This document shows, in pieces, positions 18,458 to 27,618 of a stretch of DNA of 64,000 nucleotides (position 1 is the stretch's first letter; every line of letters begins with the position of its first letter). Under the pieces are notes generated by a model. That model saw only the letters and a program-made list of their open reading frames with translations, made no database searches and was not told where the DNA came from. The stretch is from Alphaproteobacteria bacterium. Its GTDB lineage: Bacteria; Pseudomonadota; Alphaproteobacteria; Reyranellales; Reyranellaceae. Where the stretch lies: NCBI GenBank assembly GCA_016869975.1, contig VGCZ01000017.1, positions 39,701 through 103,700 of the forward strand. The letters are read 5' to 3'. A program made the translations under genes and the position numbers.

Positions 18458-18703
18458 ATGGCCGATGTCATGGATGCCGACCAGACCTATGACGGCAAAG
18501 GATTGCTTTGTCCGTTGCCGGTGCTGCGCGCCAACCGCGCGCTGCGCGCGCTGGCGCCCGGCCAGACCTTGAAGGTGCTGGCGACAGATCCGGCGGCGGC
18601 GCAGGACTTCCCGGCCTATTGCCGCCAGACCGGCCACGAGCTTCTCGCCACGGCCAACGACGGCGCCACGCTGGTGTTCGTGATCCGCAAGCGCGCCGCG
18701 TAG
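18458..18703 (+). CDS. tusA: TusA-family sulfur carrier protein
   Basis: The 81-residue protein has the family core Y-D-G-K-G-L-L-C-P-L-P-V-L, with the persulfide-carrying cysteine in C-P-L-P, then A-T-D-P-A-A-A-Q-D-F and a C-terminal V-F-V-I-R-K. TusA relays sulfur to tRNA thiolation, molybdenum cofactor or, possibly relevant here, selenium metabolism in the cytosol. ATG 18458 is preferred over 18419 because the homology begins there. It may be cotranscribed with pgk, 35 bases on. Confidence 0.88.
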   Translation: MADVMDADQTYDGKGLLCPLPVLRANRALRALAPGQTLKVLATDPAAAQDFPAYCRQTGHELLATANDGATLVFVIRKRAA

Positions 18704-18738
18704 GCCATCCCTCTTCCGTATAGCCAGCAGGAAATGTG

Positions 18739-19938
18739 ATGCCCGATTTCAGGACTCTCGACGGCGCCAAGCTCAGCGGCCAGCGCGTGCTGATCCGGGT
18801 CGACCTCAACGTGCCGATGGAAAACGGCCGCGTCACCGACATGACCCGCATCCAGCGTGTGGCGCCGACCATCGCCGAGCTGGCGGGGAAGGGCGCGAAA
18901 GTCGTGGTGCTGAGCCATTTCGGCCGGCCTGGCGGCAAGCCGGTCCCCGAGATGTCGTTGCGCCCGTTGGTCGAGCCGCTGGCCAAGACCTTGAAGCGGC
19001 CGGTGGGCTTCGCCGAGGACTGCGTCGGCGACAAGGCCAAGCGGGCGGTCGAGGCGATGAAGGCCGGCGACATCGTGCTGCTGGAGAACGTGCGCTTCCA
19101 CAAGGAGGAGGAAAAGAACGAGCCGGGCTTCGTCGACCAGCTCGCCACGCTGGGCGACATCTACGTCAACGACGCCTTCTCCGCCGCCCATCGCGCGCAT
19201 GCCTCGACCGAGGGCCTGGCGCGTCGTCTGCCAGCGCTGGCCGGTCGCCTGATGCAGGCAGAGCTCGAGGCGCTCGAGGCGGCGCTGGGCAAGCCGAAGC
19301 GGCCGGTGATGGCGCTGGTCGGCGGCGCCAAGGTGTCGAGCAAGCTCGAGCTGCTGGGCAATCTGGTGAGCCGCGTCGATCGCCTGGTGATCGGCGGCGG
19401 CATGGCCAACACCTTCCTGTTCGCGCGCGGCATCGCCGTCGGCACGTCGCTGTGCGAGAAGGAACTCGCCGACACGGCGCGCGACATCCTCGCCAAGGCC
19501 GAGAAGGCCAAGTGCCGGATCCTGCTGCCGGTCGACGCGGTGGTCGCCAGCGCGTTCAAGGCCGGCGCCGCCAATCGTGTCGTCGACATCGCGGCGGTGC
19601 CCGACGACATGATGATCCTCGATGTCGGTCCGAAATCGGTCGCGGCGCTGAAGGCCGAGCTGGCGCAATGCGCCACGCTGGTGTGGAACGGCCCGCTCGG
19701 CGCCTTCGAGGTCGCGCCGTTCGACGCCGGCACCGTGGCCGTGGCGCGCGCCGCGGCGGAGCTGACCGAGGAGGGCGGGCTGCTGTCGGTCGCTGGCGGC
19801 GGCGACACCGTCGCGGCGATGATCCACGCTGGCGTCGAGGAGAAGTTCACCTATATCTCGACGGCGGGCGGCGCCTTCCTCGAGTGGATGGAAGGCAAGG
19901 AGTTGCCGGGTGTCGCCGCGCTGATACGCGCGGCCTGA
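18739..19938 (+). CDS. pgk: Phosphoglycerate kinase
   Basis: The 399-residue enzyme transfers phosphate from 1,3-bisphosphoglycerate to ADP in glycolysis. It has [22 protein letters not shown] and the nucleotide loop G-G-G-D-T-V-A-A near the C-terminus. ATG 18739 is chosen; AGCAGGAA lies 6-8 bases upstream, and a GTG at 18736 is adjacent. gap and fba, common neighbours of pgk, are not here. Confidence 0.97.
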   Translation: MPDFRTLDGAKLSGQRVLIRVDLNVPMENGRVTDMTRIQRVAPTIAELAGKGAKVVVLSHFGRPGGKPVPEMSLRPLVEPLAKTLKRPVGFAEDCVGDKAKRAVEAMKAGDIVLLENVRFHKEEEKNEPGFVDQLATLGDIYVNDAFSAAHRAHASTEGLARRLPALAGRLMQAELEALEAALGKPKRPVMALVGGAKVSSKLELLGNLVSRVDRLVIGGGMANTFLFARGIAVGTSLCEKELADTARDILAKAEKAKCRILLPVDAVVASAFKAGAANRVVDIAAVPDDMMILDVGPKSVAALKAELAQCATLVWNGPLGAFEVAPFDAGTVAVARAAAELTEEGGLLSVAGGGDTVAAMIHAGVEEKFTYISTAGGAFLEWMEGKELPGVAALIRAA

Positions 19939-19960
19939 ACCGCCGCGGCGGGAGGCAACG

Positions 19961-21256
19961 ATGTTGAACCTTCGTCTTGCTCCTTCTCCCCGCCTTCGCG
20001 GGGAGAAGCGGATAAGCCTCTTTCTCGCACTTGCCGCCGCGCTTTTCTGCACCACAGCCTCCGCGCAGGAAGAGCGCAACCTGCCGCCAGGCACGCGTAT
20101 CCGCATCGACGCCGCGACCATGCCGGCGCCCTTCGCCAGTCCCAGCGTCGCCAACCCCGCCGATCGTGTGCGTCGGCCGGCCAACGCGACCTTGCGCGCG
20201 CCGCCGGGCTTCACCGCCCAGCTGTGGGCCGACAATGTCGGCAACGCGCGCACGATCGTCTTCGCCGCCAATGGCGACGCCCTGATCGCCGATTCGAGCG
20301 CCGGCCATATCGGCATCCTGCGCGACGCCGATCGCGATGGACGCGCCGAAACGCGCGCGGTTTTCTTCGAGGGCTTCGACCGCCCCTTCGGCCTGGCGAT
20401 CCGGCCCGAGGGCCTCTATGTCGCCGACATCGCCGGCGTCTGGCGCCTCGATTACAAGCCGGGTGACTTGAAGGCGCGGGCTGCGCCGGTGCGCGTCACG
20501 GCCCAAGGCGCGCTGGGTCCCGGCTCCGGCCACTGGACACGCAGCCTCGTCTTCCACCCCGACGGCGAGCGCTTCTATGTCGGTGTCGGCTCGCGCGGCA
20601 ATATCGGCGAGGAGCCCTTGCCGCGCGCCACCATCCAGGAATTTCGCCGCGATGGCTCGGGCCAGGCGACTTTCGCGTCGGGCCTGCGCAACGCCATCGG
20701 CATCGCCTTCTATCCCGGCACGCAACGCCTCTACGCCGCCGTCAACGAGCGCGACGGCCTGGGCGACGAGCTGGTGCCGGATTATCTCACCCTGGTCGAG
20801 CGCGACTCCTTCCATGGCTGGCCCTACGCCTATGTCGGCGGCCGGCCGCAGCCCGGGTTGGCCGACAAGCGCCGTGACCTGGTGGCCAAGAGCGTGATGC
20901 CGCAGTTGCTGATCCGCTCCCACTCCGCGCCCATCCACTTCGCCTTCTACGACGGCACGCTGCTGCCCGAGCGCTATCGGGGTGGCGCCTTCATCGCCCT
21001 GCAGGGCTCGTGGAACGCCGACAAGCCGCGTGGCTACTTCCTTGCCTTCGCGCCCTTCGTGAAGGATCCGCGCACCGGCGTCGAACAACCATCGGGCGAC
21101 TACGAGGTCTTCGCCAGCGGTTTCTGGGTCTCGGGCAACGAGCGCGCGACCATCTGGGGCAAGCCGGCCGGCGTCGCCATCGCGCCCGACGGCGCGGTGT
21201 TCCTGAGCGACGATGTCGGCGGCACGATCTGGCGCTTCGCGCCGCAGGGACGGTGA
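19961..21256 (+). CDS. PQQ-dependent sugar dehydrogenase-like protein (sorbosone dehydrogenase type)
   Basis: The 431-residue secreted beta-propeller protein resembles soluble PQQ glucose/sorbosone dehydrogenases. F-T-A-Q-L-W-A-D-N-V opens the propeller, F-D-R-P-F-G-L-A lies near residue 140, and F-L-S-D-D-V-G-G-T-I-W-R-F closes it. It would oxidise aldoses in the periplasm if PQQ is made; the substrate is unknown. The signal peptide is unusual: residues 8-16 (P-S-P-R-L-R-G-E-K) are a family A repeat, placed before the hydrophobic core I-S-L-F-L-A-L-A-A-A-L-F. GGGAGG precedes ATG 19961, so the repeat has become part of the n-region, or the true start is now obscured. Confidence 0.85.
   Translation: MLNLRLAPSPRLRGEKRISLFLALAAALFCTTASAQEERNLPPGTRIRIDAATMPAPFASPSVANPADRVRRPANATLRAPPGFTAQLWADNVGNARTIVFAANGDALIADSSAGHIGILRDADRDGRAETRAVFFEGFDRPFGLAIRPEGLYVADIAGVWRLDYKPGDLKARAAPVRVTAQGALGPGSGHWTRSLVFHPDGERFYVGVGSRGNIGEEPLPRATIQEFRRDGSGQATFASGLRNAIGIAFYPGTQRLYAAVNERDGLGDELVPDYLTLVERDSFHGWPYAYVGGRPQPGLADKRRDLVAKSVMPQLLIRSHSAPIHFAFYDGTLLPERYRGGAFIALQGSWNADKPRGYFLAFAPFVKDPRTGVEQPSGDYEVFASGFWVSGNERATIWGKPAGVAIAPDGAVFLSDDVGGTIWRFAPQGR
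19983..20008. repeat. Family A palindrome in a signal peptide coding region
   Basis: Perfect 11-bp arms CTTCTCCCCGC / GCGGGGAGAAG flank CTTC. It is translated as P-S-P-R-L-R-G-E-K at the start of the sugar dehydrogenase. Confidence 0.9.
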
Positions 21257-21303
21257 AGCCGGTGCGACTGGACAAGCGTGCCGGTCGGGTCCGATGATCC
21301 GAC

Positions 21304-21873
21304 ATGTCCGAGACGCCCCAGAGCAAACCACCGCGCCCCGCCTGGGCGCCCCCCGAGAATTTCCGCCGGCGCGTGCCCGATGGCGACACGCACGAGCGGC
21401 TGGTCTGCGACGATTGCGGCTTCATCAACTATGAGAACCCCAAGATCGTCGTCGGCGCGGTCTGCCTGTGGGAGGACCGCATTCTGCTGGCGCGCCGCGC
21501 GATCAATCCCCGCAAGGGCTACTGGACCCTGCCGGCGGGCTTCATGGAGCTGAGGGAGACGACCGAGGAGGGCGCCGCGCGCGAAGCGTGGGAGGAGGCC
21601 TGCGCCAGGATCGAGATCGACGCGCTGCTCGGCGTCTACAGCGTGCCGCGCATCGGCCAGGTGCAGATGATGTACCGCGCCAAGCTGGTCTCGCCCGACG
21701 TCGCGCCCGGCCCCGAGAGCCTGGAGGTCGCGCTCTTCGCCTGGGACGAGATCCCGTGGAAGGAGCTGGCCTTCCCCAGCGTCACCTGGGCGCTCAACCA
21801 CTGGCGCGAAACCCGCCACCTCCCGTCCTTCACACCGTTCGTGTCGCCGGCGGATTATCCCGGGTTGCGGTAG
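21304..21873 (+). CDS. Nudix hydrolase with N-terminal zinc-ribbon-like segment
   Basis: This 189-residue protein has an N-terminal [12 protein letters not shown] segment typical of the Nudix zinc-ribbon domain, with only one C-x2-C pair. The Nudix box follows: [20 protein letters not shown] (about residues 79-98). The box has alanine-cysteine where G-U usually follows. It probably hydrolyses a nucleotide-linked pyrophosphate such as NADH or ADP-ribose. It follows the sugar dehydrogenase by 47 bases. Confidence 0.88.
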   Translation: MSETPQSKPPRPAWAPPENFRRRVPDGDTHERLVCDDCGFINYENPKIVVGAVCLWEDRILLARRAINPRKGYWTLPAGFMELRETTEEGAAREAWEEACARIEIDALLGVYSVPRIGQVQMMYRAKLVSPDVAPGPESLEVALFAWDEIPWKELAFPSVTWALNHWRETRHLPSFTPFVSPADYPGLR

Positions 21874-21882
21874 GTCACCGCC

Positions 21883-21908
21883 GTCGTCCTGAGCGCAGCG
21901 AAGGACCT
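21883..21908. repeat. Dispersed repeat, family B (half element)
   Basis: CGTCGTCCTGAGCGCAGCGA followed by AGGACC is the GTCCTGAGCGCAGCGAAGGAC form of the family B motif. It lies between the convergent Nudix and yciB genes. Confidence 0.75.
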
Positions 21909-21943
21909 CGCGGTATTGCGGTCACGTACTGTAACCGAGGCGT

Positions 21944-22585
21944 TCACTCCTTGCGCTCGGGCGCGAAGGGGTTGTCGTCGCCGTCCCAGTGGCGCTTCAG
22001 AAGCGGCGTCTGCGCCAGTGCAAAGATGATGGTCAGCGGCATGCTGAGCGCCATCTTCGAGGCGATCCAGGTGTCGGTGCTGAAGAAGCGCCACATCACC
22101 TCGTTGACGCAGGCCAGCACCAGGAAGAACACCGCCCAGCGCTTGGTGAGGATCGTCCAGCCCTCGTTGGTCAGGCGGAAGGCGGCGGCGAACATGATCT
22201 TCAGCAGCGGCCGGCCGAACAGCAGTCCGGCGCCCAGGATGGTCGCGAACAGCGTGTTGACGATGGTCGGCTTCATCTTGATGAAGATCTCGTCCTGCAG
22301 CCACAGCGTGAGGCCGCCGAACACCAGGATGAAGAAGCCGCCGACCAGCGGCATGATCGGCCAGCGCCGCTCCAGCACGCGGTAGATCGGCAGCACGATC
22401 ATCGTCGTGATCATGAACACGGCGGTGCCGACGAACAGACGCTGCTTCTCATCGGCGCAGGAGTCGAAGATCCGCTGGCAATTGCCGTTGGTCAGGAAGA
22501 AGGCGAGCAGCGGCCCCAGTTCGAGCAGCGGCGGCACCAGCTTGCGCCAGGCCGGCACCTCGGCCTTCTCGGTGCTTTCGCTCAT
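21944..22585 (-). CDS. yciB: YciB/IspZ-type inner membrane septation protein
   Basis: The 213-residue protein has about six membrane segments and the family opening L-L-E-L-G-P-L-L-A-F-F, then V-L-P-I-Y-R and the C-terminal Y/W-x-F-F-S-T-D-T-W. YciB (septation protein A) is linked to envelope synthesis and division; the mechanism is unsettled. Its ATG overlaps the ftsY stop (ATGA at 22582-22585), so it is the last gene of the dapF-mtaB-ftsY-yciB operon. An N-terminal charged tail is followed by the membrane core. Confidence 0.9.
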   Translation of the reverse strand: MSESTEKAEVPAWRKLVPPLLELGPLLAFFLTNGNCQRIFDSCADEKQRLFVGTAVFMITTMIVLPIYRVLERRWPIMPLVGGFFILVFGGLTLWLQDEIFIKMKPTIVNTLFATILGAGLLFGRPLLKIMFAAAFRLTNEGWTILTKRWAVFFLVLACVNEVMWRFFSTDTWIASKMALSMPLTIIFALAQTPLLKRHWDGDDNPFAPERKE

Positions 22586-23517
22586 GCAGCCTCCAGGCCC
22601 ATCAGGCCGCGCGCGAACTGCCGGGCGTCGAACGGCCGCAGATCGTCGATACCTTCACCAACGCCGATCGCCACGACGGGCACCTTGAACTTCTCGGCCA
22701 GCGCCACCAGCACACCGCCCTTGGCCGTGCCGTCGAGCTTGGTCAGCACCAGCCCGTCGACCCGCACCATCTCGCGGAACACCTCGACCTGGCTATGGGC
22801 GTTCTGACCCACCGTGGCGTCGAGCACCAGCAGGCAGGAATGCGGCGCGCTCTCGTCGAGCTTGCGGATCACGCGCACGATCTTGGCCAGCTCCTGCATC
22901 AGGCCGCTCTTGTTCTGCAGCCGGCCGGCGGTGTCGATCAAGAGCACGTCGGCCTTCGCATCCTGGGCCACCTTCAGCGCCTCGAAAGCCAGCCCGGCGG
23001 CGTCGGCGCCGGTCTCGCGCGCGATCACCGGCGCCTTCGAGCGCTCGCCCCAGATTTTGAGCTGCTCGACGGCGGCGGCGCGGAAGGTGTCGCCGGCGGC
23101 GATCATCACCTTGCGGCCCTCGTCGCTGAACTGGCGCGCCATCTTGCCGATGGTCGTGGTCTTGCCGCTGCCGTTGACGCCGACCACCAGCACGACATGC
23201 GGCTTCTTCGCCACGTCGATGGCGAGCGACTGGGCCACCGGCGCGAGGATGCCGGCGATGTCGTCGGCGAAGGCGCCGCGCACCTCCTCGTCGGTGACTT
23301 CCTTGTCGAAGCGTGTGCGCTTGAGGTTGGCGACCAGCTGGCCGGCGACGGCGACGCCGAGATCGGCCTGGATCAGCACGTCCTCGAGCTCGTCGAGCGT
23401 ATTCTGGTCGAGCTTCTTCTTGGTGAAGATCCCGGTGATGCTCTGGGTGATGCGCTGCGTCGACTTGGTCAGGCCTTCCTTCAGTCGGCCGAACCAGGAC
23501 TTCTTGGGCTCGCTCAT
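22582..23517 (-). CDS. ftsY: Signal recognition particle receptor FtsY
   Basis: The 311-residue GTPase has the SRP-type NG domain: G-V-N-G-S-G-K-T-T (G1), D-T-A-G-R (G3) and T-K-L-D-G-T-A-K-G-G (G4/G5). The N-terminal acidic A domain of E. coli FtsY is reduced to a short basic lead (K-K-S-W-F-G-R-L-K-E-G-L). It docks ribosome-SRP complexes at the membrane with Ffh (28547-29950). Four-base overlaps join it to mtaB upstream and yciB downstream. Confidence 0.96.
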   Translation of the reverse strand: MSEPKKSWFGRLKEGLTKSTQRITQSITGIFTKKKLDQNTLDELEDVLIQADLGVAVAGQLVANLKRTRFDKEVTDEEVRGAFADDIAGILAPVAQSLAIDVAKKPHVVLVVGVNGSGKTTTIGKMARQFSDEGRKVMIAAGDTFRAAAVEQLKIWGERSKAPVIARETGADAAGLAFEALKVAQDAKADVLLIDTAGRLQNKSGLMQELAKIVRVIRKLDESAPHSCLLVLDATVGQNAHSQVEVFREMVRVDGLVLTKLDGTAKGGVLVALAEKFKVPVVAIGVGEGIDDLRPFDARQFARGLMGLEAA

Positions 23518-24767
23518 GCCGCGACGCGCTCCACCGAATCGGCGATCAGATGACCTTCGACGACATCAGCCACGTGTAGCGGCGCGATGGCGCGCGCGGG
23601 CAACCGGCGCGAAGGACGGACGGGCGCGAAATGCGCCGTGCGGCCAGTGCCGTCAAGCTCGATCAGCGTCTCGACCATGTGGCCGATCTGCGCGCGCAGG
23701 AAAGCCTCGGCGCGCCGCGCGCCCGCCGCGCGTAGCCGCGCTGCGCGTTCGCGCCTGACGTCGCCCGGCACTTGCGGCATGCGCGAGGCCGGCGTGCCGG
23801 GGCGCGCGGAGAAGGGAAACACGTGCAGCCAGGTCAGCCCGGCCTCGTCGATCAGCCGCAGCGTGCTCTCGAACATCGCTTCGGTCTCGGTCGGAAAGCC
23901 GGCGATGAGATCGGCGCCGAACACGACATCCGGCCGGCGTGCGCGCGCGCGCTCGACCAGGCGCAACACGTCGTCGCGCAGATGGCGGCGCTTCATGCGC
24001 TTGAGCGTGAGATCGTCACCGGCCTGCACGCTCAGATGCAGATGCGGCATCAGCCGAGGCTCGTCGCCCAGCAGCGCCAGCAGCTCCTCATCGATCTCCA
24101 CCGGATCGAGCGACGACAGCCGTAGCCGCGGCAGCGCGGGCACGAGCTTCATCAGCCGCCACGCCAGCGCGCCGAGGCTGGGCGCGCCGGGAAGCTCCCG
24201 CCCCCAGGCGGTGAGATCGACGCCGGTCAGCACGACCTCGTTGTAGCCGGCGTCGACCAGCGCGCGGGTCTGCGCGACGACGTCGCCGGCCGGCACCGAA
24301 CGGCTCGGGCCGCGACCGAAGGGGATCACGCAGAAGGTGCAGCGGTGGTCGCAACCGTTCTGCACCTGCAGAAAGGCACGGCTGTGGCCGGCGAGATCGG
24401 TCAGCAGATGGCCCGATGTCTCGCGCGCACTGATGATGTCGTCGACCTGCGTACGCGCGCCGTCCTCGGCATAGGCCGTCGCGTCGAGCTTTTCGACATT
24501 GCCCAGCACGCGATCGACCTCGGGCATCGCCGCCCACGATCCCGGGTCGATCTGCGCGGCGCAGCCGGTGACGACGATGCGCGCGCCCGGCCGCTCGCGC
24601 CGCAATCTGCGCACGCTCTGCCGCGCCTGGCGCTCGGCCTCCGCCGTCACGGCGCAGGTGTTGACGACGATCGTGTCGCGCGCGCAGGCGGCCTTGGCGC
24701 GGATCACCTCGGACTCCACGGCGTTGAGCCGGCAGCCGAAGGTCACGACCTCGACGGCATGGCTCAT
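23514..24767 (-). CDS. mtaB: tRNA t6A37 methylthiotransferase MtaB
   Basis: This 417-residue radical-SAM enzyme has the three UPF0004 cysteines (F-G-C-R-L-N, N-T-C-A-V-T, T-G-C-A-A-Q) and the radical-SAM cluster C-D-H-R-C-T-F-C. The C-terminus is a TRAM-like segment. It adds a methylthio group to t6A37 in tRNA, downstream of the TsaE pathway also present in this window. ATG 24767 overlaps the dapF stop; an upstream extension to 24980 is dapF out of phase. A dapF-mtaB-ftsY order is conserved in Alphaproteobacteria. Confidence 0.94.
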   Translation of the reverse strand: MSHAVEVVTFGCRLNAVESEVIRAKAACARDTIVVNTCAVTAEAERQARQSVRRLRRERPGARIVVTGCAAQIDPGSWAAMPEVDRVLGNVEKLDATAYAEDGARTQVDDIISARETSGHLLTDLAGHSRAFLQVQNGCDHRCTFCVIPFGRGPSRSVPAGDVVAQTRALVDAGYNEVVLTGVDLTAWGRELPGAPSLGALAWRLMKLVPALPRLRLSSLDPVEIDEELLALLGDEPRLMPHLHLSVQAGDDLTLKRMKRRHLRDDVLRLVERARARRPDVVFGADLIAGFPTETEAMFESTLRLIDEAGLTWLHVFPFSARPGTPASRMPQVPGDVRRERAARLRAAGARRAEAFLRAQIGHMVETLIELDGTGRTAHFAPVRPSRRLPARAIAPLHVADVVEGHLIADSVERVAA

Positions 24768-25627
24768 GCCAGCAGCGCCGGATCGAGCGTGCCGGTGAAG
24801 GATTGCGCCACGCCGCCGGTCATCAGGACGTGGCCGTCGCGCAGCCACTCCATGGTGAGCGTGCCGCCATCCATGACGATCTCGGCCTTGCGCGACGTCA
24901 GCCCGCGCCGCGCCGCCGCGACGATTGCCGCGCACGCGCCCGAGCCGCAGGCCAAGGTCTGGCCGGCGCCGCGCTCCCACATGCGCAGGCGCAGGCGATC
25001 GGTGCCGGTCAACCGCGCGAAGCCGACATTGGCTTTCTCGGGGAACAGCTTGTGCTGTTCCAACTGCGGGCCGAACTCGCGGATGGGCTTGTCATCGAGC
25101 AAGGCGACGTCGTCGACAAAGAACGTCGCGTGCGGATTGCCCATCGAGCAGCCGACCGGGTCGCCGTAGGGGCCCATCGCCAGCGGCAGGTGCAGCGTGT
25201 CGCAGGCCACCGAGACCGGCACGTCACGCCAGTCGAGCCGCGCTGGCCCCATGTCGACGCTGATCACCGGCAGGCCGTTGCCGCCGACGCCGACCTTCTC
25301 GGCTTCGAGCAGCCCGGCGACGGTCTGCACGACCGCCGCTTCGCCGCCGCGTTCGGCCATCAGGACGGAAGCGACACAGCGCGTGGCGTTGCCGCAGGCG
25401 CCGGCCTCGCTGCCGTCGGGATTGTAGATGCGCATGAAGACGTCGGCGTCGCGCTCGGCCGGCGGCTCGAGCACGATCAGCTGGTCACAGCCCACGCCCA
25501 GCTTGCGATCGGCGACCCGGCGGCGGCTTTCGAGCGACAGGCCGAGCGCATGGGCGCGTGCATCGAGCACGACGAAATCGTTGCCCAGCCCATGCATCTT
25601 GCGGAATGGCAGTCCGGCGGCGGTCAT
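24764..25627 (-). CDS. dapF: Diaminopimelate epimerase
   Basis: The 287-residue enzyme converts LL- to meso-diaminopimelate for lysine and peptidoglycan. The two catalytic cysteines are in G-A-C-G-N-A-T-R (Cys78) and A-C-G-S-G-A-C-A (Cys227). The N-terminus [11 protein letters not shown] is diagnostic. It heads the dapF-mtaB-ftsY-yciB operon. An AT-rich perfect palindrome lies 54 bases before its ATG. Confidence 0.97.
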   Translation of the reverse strand: MTAAGLPFRKMHGLGNDFVVLDARAHALGLSLESRRRVADRKLGVGCDQLIVLEPPAERDADVFMRIYNPDGSEAGACGNATRCVASVLMAERGGEAAVVQTVAGLLEAEKVGVGGNGLPVISVDMGPARLDWRDVPVSVACDTLHLPLAMGPYGDPVGCSMGNPHATFFVDDVALLDDKPIREFGPQLEQHKLFPEKANVGFARLTGTDRLRLRMWERGAGQTLACGSGACAAIVAAARRGLTSRKAEIVMDGGTLTMEWLRDGHVLMTGGVAQSFTGTLDPALLA

Positions 25628-25680
25628 GCGCGGCTATATGGCGTGCGGCCGGGTGCGAGTCCATCGCTGGACCTTTGCCA

Positions 25681-25699
25681 AAGTTACAATTTGTAACTT
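25681..25699. promoter_or_regulatory. AT-rich palindrome upstream of dapF, operator candidate
   Basis: AAGTTACA-ATT-TGTAACTT has perfect 8-bp arms and stands out in GC-rich surroundings. It lies between the small gene at 25737 and dapF, both on the minus strand. It could be a regulator site for the dapF operon; it lacks the GC stem of a terminator. Confidence 0.55.
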
Positions 25700-25736
25700 C
25701 GTCGGATACGTCTCGCGGCCGGTCATTGCCGCGTCG

Positions 25737-25913
25737 CTACTCGACACCCAGGCTCTTGCGTATCTCGGCCAGGGGCATGGTCGGCTCGTCTGGATAGGCC
25801 CGGTGATGCGCCAGGCGAAAACGCAACTCACGGCGTTGCGCGTCCGTGACGGCGGCGGCCCTTGGCTCTCCTTTGGAGCCGGTCGGCAGCGGGTCGATAC
25901 CATCCTCGTTCAC
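25737..25913 (-). CDS. Small protein, addiction-module-like, unverified
   Basis: A 58-residue frame from GTG 25913 ends at TAG 25737. Its second half, T-D-A-Q-R-R-E-L-R-F-R-L-A-H-H-R-A-Y-P-D, then E-P-T-M-P-L-A-E-I-R-K-S-L, looks like the C-terminal part of short antitoxin-type 'addiction module' proteins. An in-frame TGA lies 12 bases before the GTG, which limits the N-terminus. No RelE-like toxin gene is next to it. The gene lies between the glycosyltransferase and dapF on the same strand. Confidence 0.45.
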   Translation of the reverse strand: MNEDGIDPLPTGSKGEPRAAAVTDAQRRELRFRLAHHRAYPDEPTMPLAEIRKSLGVE

Positions 25914-25942
25914 CGGATCCCATCAGGCCGAAGCGAATGGCG

Positions 25943-26851
25943 CTATGGGTTGAACCCACCGGGCGTTGGCGGCCGCGTGCGGTCCTCGCCGGGCGGAACA
26001 TAGCGCACGGTCATCCAGCGCGTGCCGCCGCCCAGTTGCGCTATCTCGAAGCTGGGTGTGGTCTTGGTGTAGATCGTCAGGTGCAGGATGCCGAGCGGCA
26101 GGTGCGGCAACGACGGCTCGACGAAGAGACCGCGTGTCTCGTCCCAGGCCGGCAGCGCGTGATGGACCGGCCAGTTGCACAGGCTGGGCAGCGGCTCGTG
26201 CCGCAGGCCGCGCTCGTAGATCGCGACGTTGAGCGCGATCTGGTCGACCATGTTAGTCGAGCGCTGAAGCCCCTCGTGCAGCGTGTCTTCCCAGATGCGC
26301 CAGCCCGGTGAATCGGCGCGCATGGCGAAGACGCCGGCATTGATCAGCGGATAGCGGATCAGCTTGTCGGCTTTTGCCTGGCCGAAGGCCTCGGCATAGG
26401 CGGCGCCGTTGACGCCGCTGAACTCGGCCCAGGCGTGATAGTAGTTGCGGAAGGCGCGATGGATCTCCGGCGCCACGGCGATTTCGGCACGCCGCGCGCC
26501 CTCGAGGAACAGCTCGATCGCGATCCACTCCTGAACCCAGACATCGGCGTCGAGCCACAGATAGATGTCGTGACCCGGCGCGTAGCGCGGCAGGAAGGGT
26601 CGCGCGGTCAGCGACTTGAAGGCCTCGCCGACACGCTCGCGGCCGGGGAACTCGAAGTCCCAGTTGGCGCGCAAGAGCGTCGCGCCGATGTCGCGGCACC
26701 ATCGCGCCTGCTCGTCGGTCAGGCCGACGTCGAAAACGGCGATCGGCACGTCGCGTCCCTCGGGCTTGTCGCGCAGCGAGCGCAGCATGCCGCGCAGCAG
26801 CTCGAAATAGCCGGCGTCGGCGGCGGTGAGGATCAGGACCTTCTCGCGCAT
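25943..26851 (-). CDS. Glycosyltransferase, GT8-like
   Basis: This 302-residue protein starts with a Rossmann-like V-L-I-L-T-A-A-D and has the metal- and sugar-nucleotide-binding L-W-L-D-A-D-V-W (DAD at about residues 101-103). Further on come Y-P-L-I-N-A-G-V-F and N-M-V-D-Q-I-A-L-N, typical of GT8-type enzymes. It likely adds a sugar to an envelope polymer or lipid in the cytosol; donor and acceptor are unknown. ATG 26851 begins the homology; a longer frame to 27076 is not supported. No other glycan genes flank it. Confidence 0.78.
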   Translation of the reverse strand: MREKVLILTAADAGYFELLRGMLRSLRDKPEGRDVPIAVFDVGLTDEQARWCRDIGATLLRANWDFEFPGRERVGEAFKSLTARPFLPRYAPGHDIYLWLDADVWVQEWIAIELFLEGARRAEIAVAPEIHRAFRNYYHAWAEFSGVNGAAYAEAFGQAKADKLIRYPLINAGVFAMRADSPGWRIWEDTLHEGLQRSTNMVDQIALNVAIYERGLRHEPLPSLCNWPVHHALPAWDETRGLFVEPSLPHLPLGILHLTIYTKTTPSFEIAQLGGGTRWMTVRYVPPGEDRTRPPTPGGFNP

Positions 26852-26983
26852 GGCTGACGGTATGCCACAGCGCGGCCCCATGGGGACAACGATGATCGTC
26901 GGGAGGCCGCCGTCGCGGCGCCATGGTTGCGGATCGTCGGCGGCGATGATTGGATGCGCGCCGCTCCAGCGAAGGACCACGTC

Positions 26984-27592
26984 ATGGCCAAGAAGCACGT
27001 CGACTACTACGTCTCGCTGAACTCGCCGTGGACCTATCTCGGCTCGGCGCGTTTCGACGCGATGTGCGCCAAGCACGGTGCCGACGTGGCGATCTATCCA
27101 GTGTCGTTCGGCGACGTCTTCGCCGTCTCAGGCGGCCTGCCGCTGCCCAAGCGCGCGCCACAGCGCCAGGCCTATCGCATGATGGAGCTCAAGCGCTGGC
27201 GCGATCATCTCGGCATTCCCATCCAGCTCGAGCCGAAATTCTTCCCGTCCAACGAGGTGCCGGCGGCGCACGCCGTGATCGCCGTGCGCGAGTCGATGGG
27301 CCATGCGCCGGCGATCAAGCTGGCGCACGCGGTGCTGAAGGCGCTGTGGGAGGAGGAAAAGAATCCCGGCGACGCCGCGACGCTCGACGCCATCATCGCC
27401 TCGGTCGGGCTCGATGCCGCGAAGGTGACGGCGATGGCGGCGGACCCGAAGATCGCGGCCCGGCGCGAGGCCGACACCAAGATGGCGATCGAGCGCGGCG
27501 TGTTCGGCGCCCCGAGCTACGTCATCGACGGCGAGATCTTCTGGGGCCAGGACCGCGTCGACTTCGTCGAGCGCAAGCTGGCGAGGGGCTAA
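26984..27592 (+). CDS. DsbA-fold 2-hydroxychromene-2-carboxylate isomerase family protein
   Basis: The 202-residue kappa-GST/HCCA-isomerase-like protein has D-Y-Y-V-S-L-N-S-P-W-T-Y-L-G (serine-proline in place of a CxxC) and G-V-F-G-A-P-S-Y-V-I-D-G near the C-terminus, followed by F-W-G-Q-D-R. In naphthalene degradation such enzymes isomerise hydroxychromene carboxylate with glutathione; here the substrate is open. There is no signal peptide. GAAGGA lies 8 bases before ATG 26984. Confidence 0.88.
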   Translation: MAKKHVDYYVSLNSPWTYLGSARFDAMCAKHGADVAIYPVSFGDVFAVSGGLPLPKRAPQRQAYRMMELKRWRDHLGIPIQLEPKFFPSNEVPAAHAVIAVRESMGHAPAIKLAHAVLKALWEEEKNPGDAATLDAIIASVGLDAAKVTAMAADPKIAARREADTKMAIERGVFGAPSYVIDGEIFWGQDRVDFVERKLARG

Positions 27593-27599
27593 GGCCTTC

Positions 27600-27618
27600 C
27601 GTCATCCCGAGCGCAGCA
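27600..27618. repeat. Dispersed repeat, family B, truncated
   Basis: CGTCATCCCGAGCGCAGCA is a half copy of family B. Read on the minus strand it supplies the last codons and the TGA stop of the CPBP protease gene. Confidence 0.75.
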
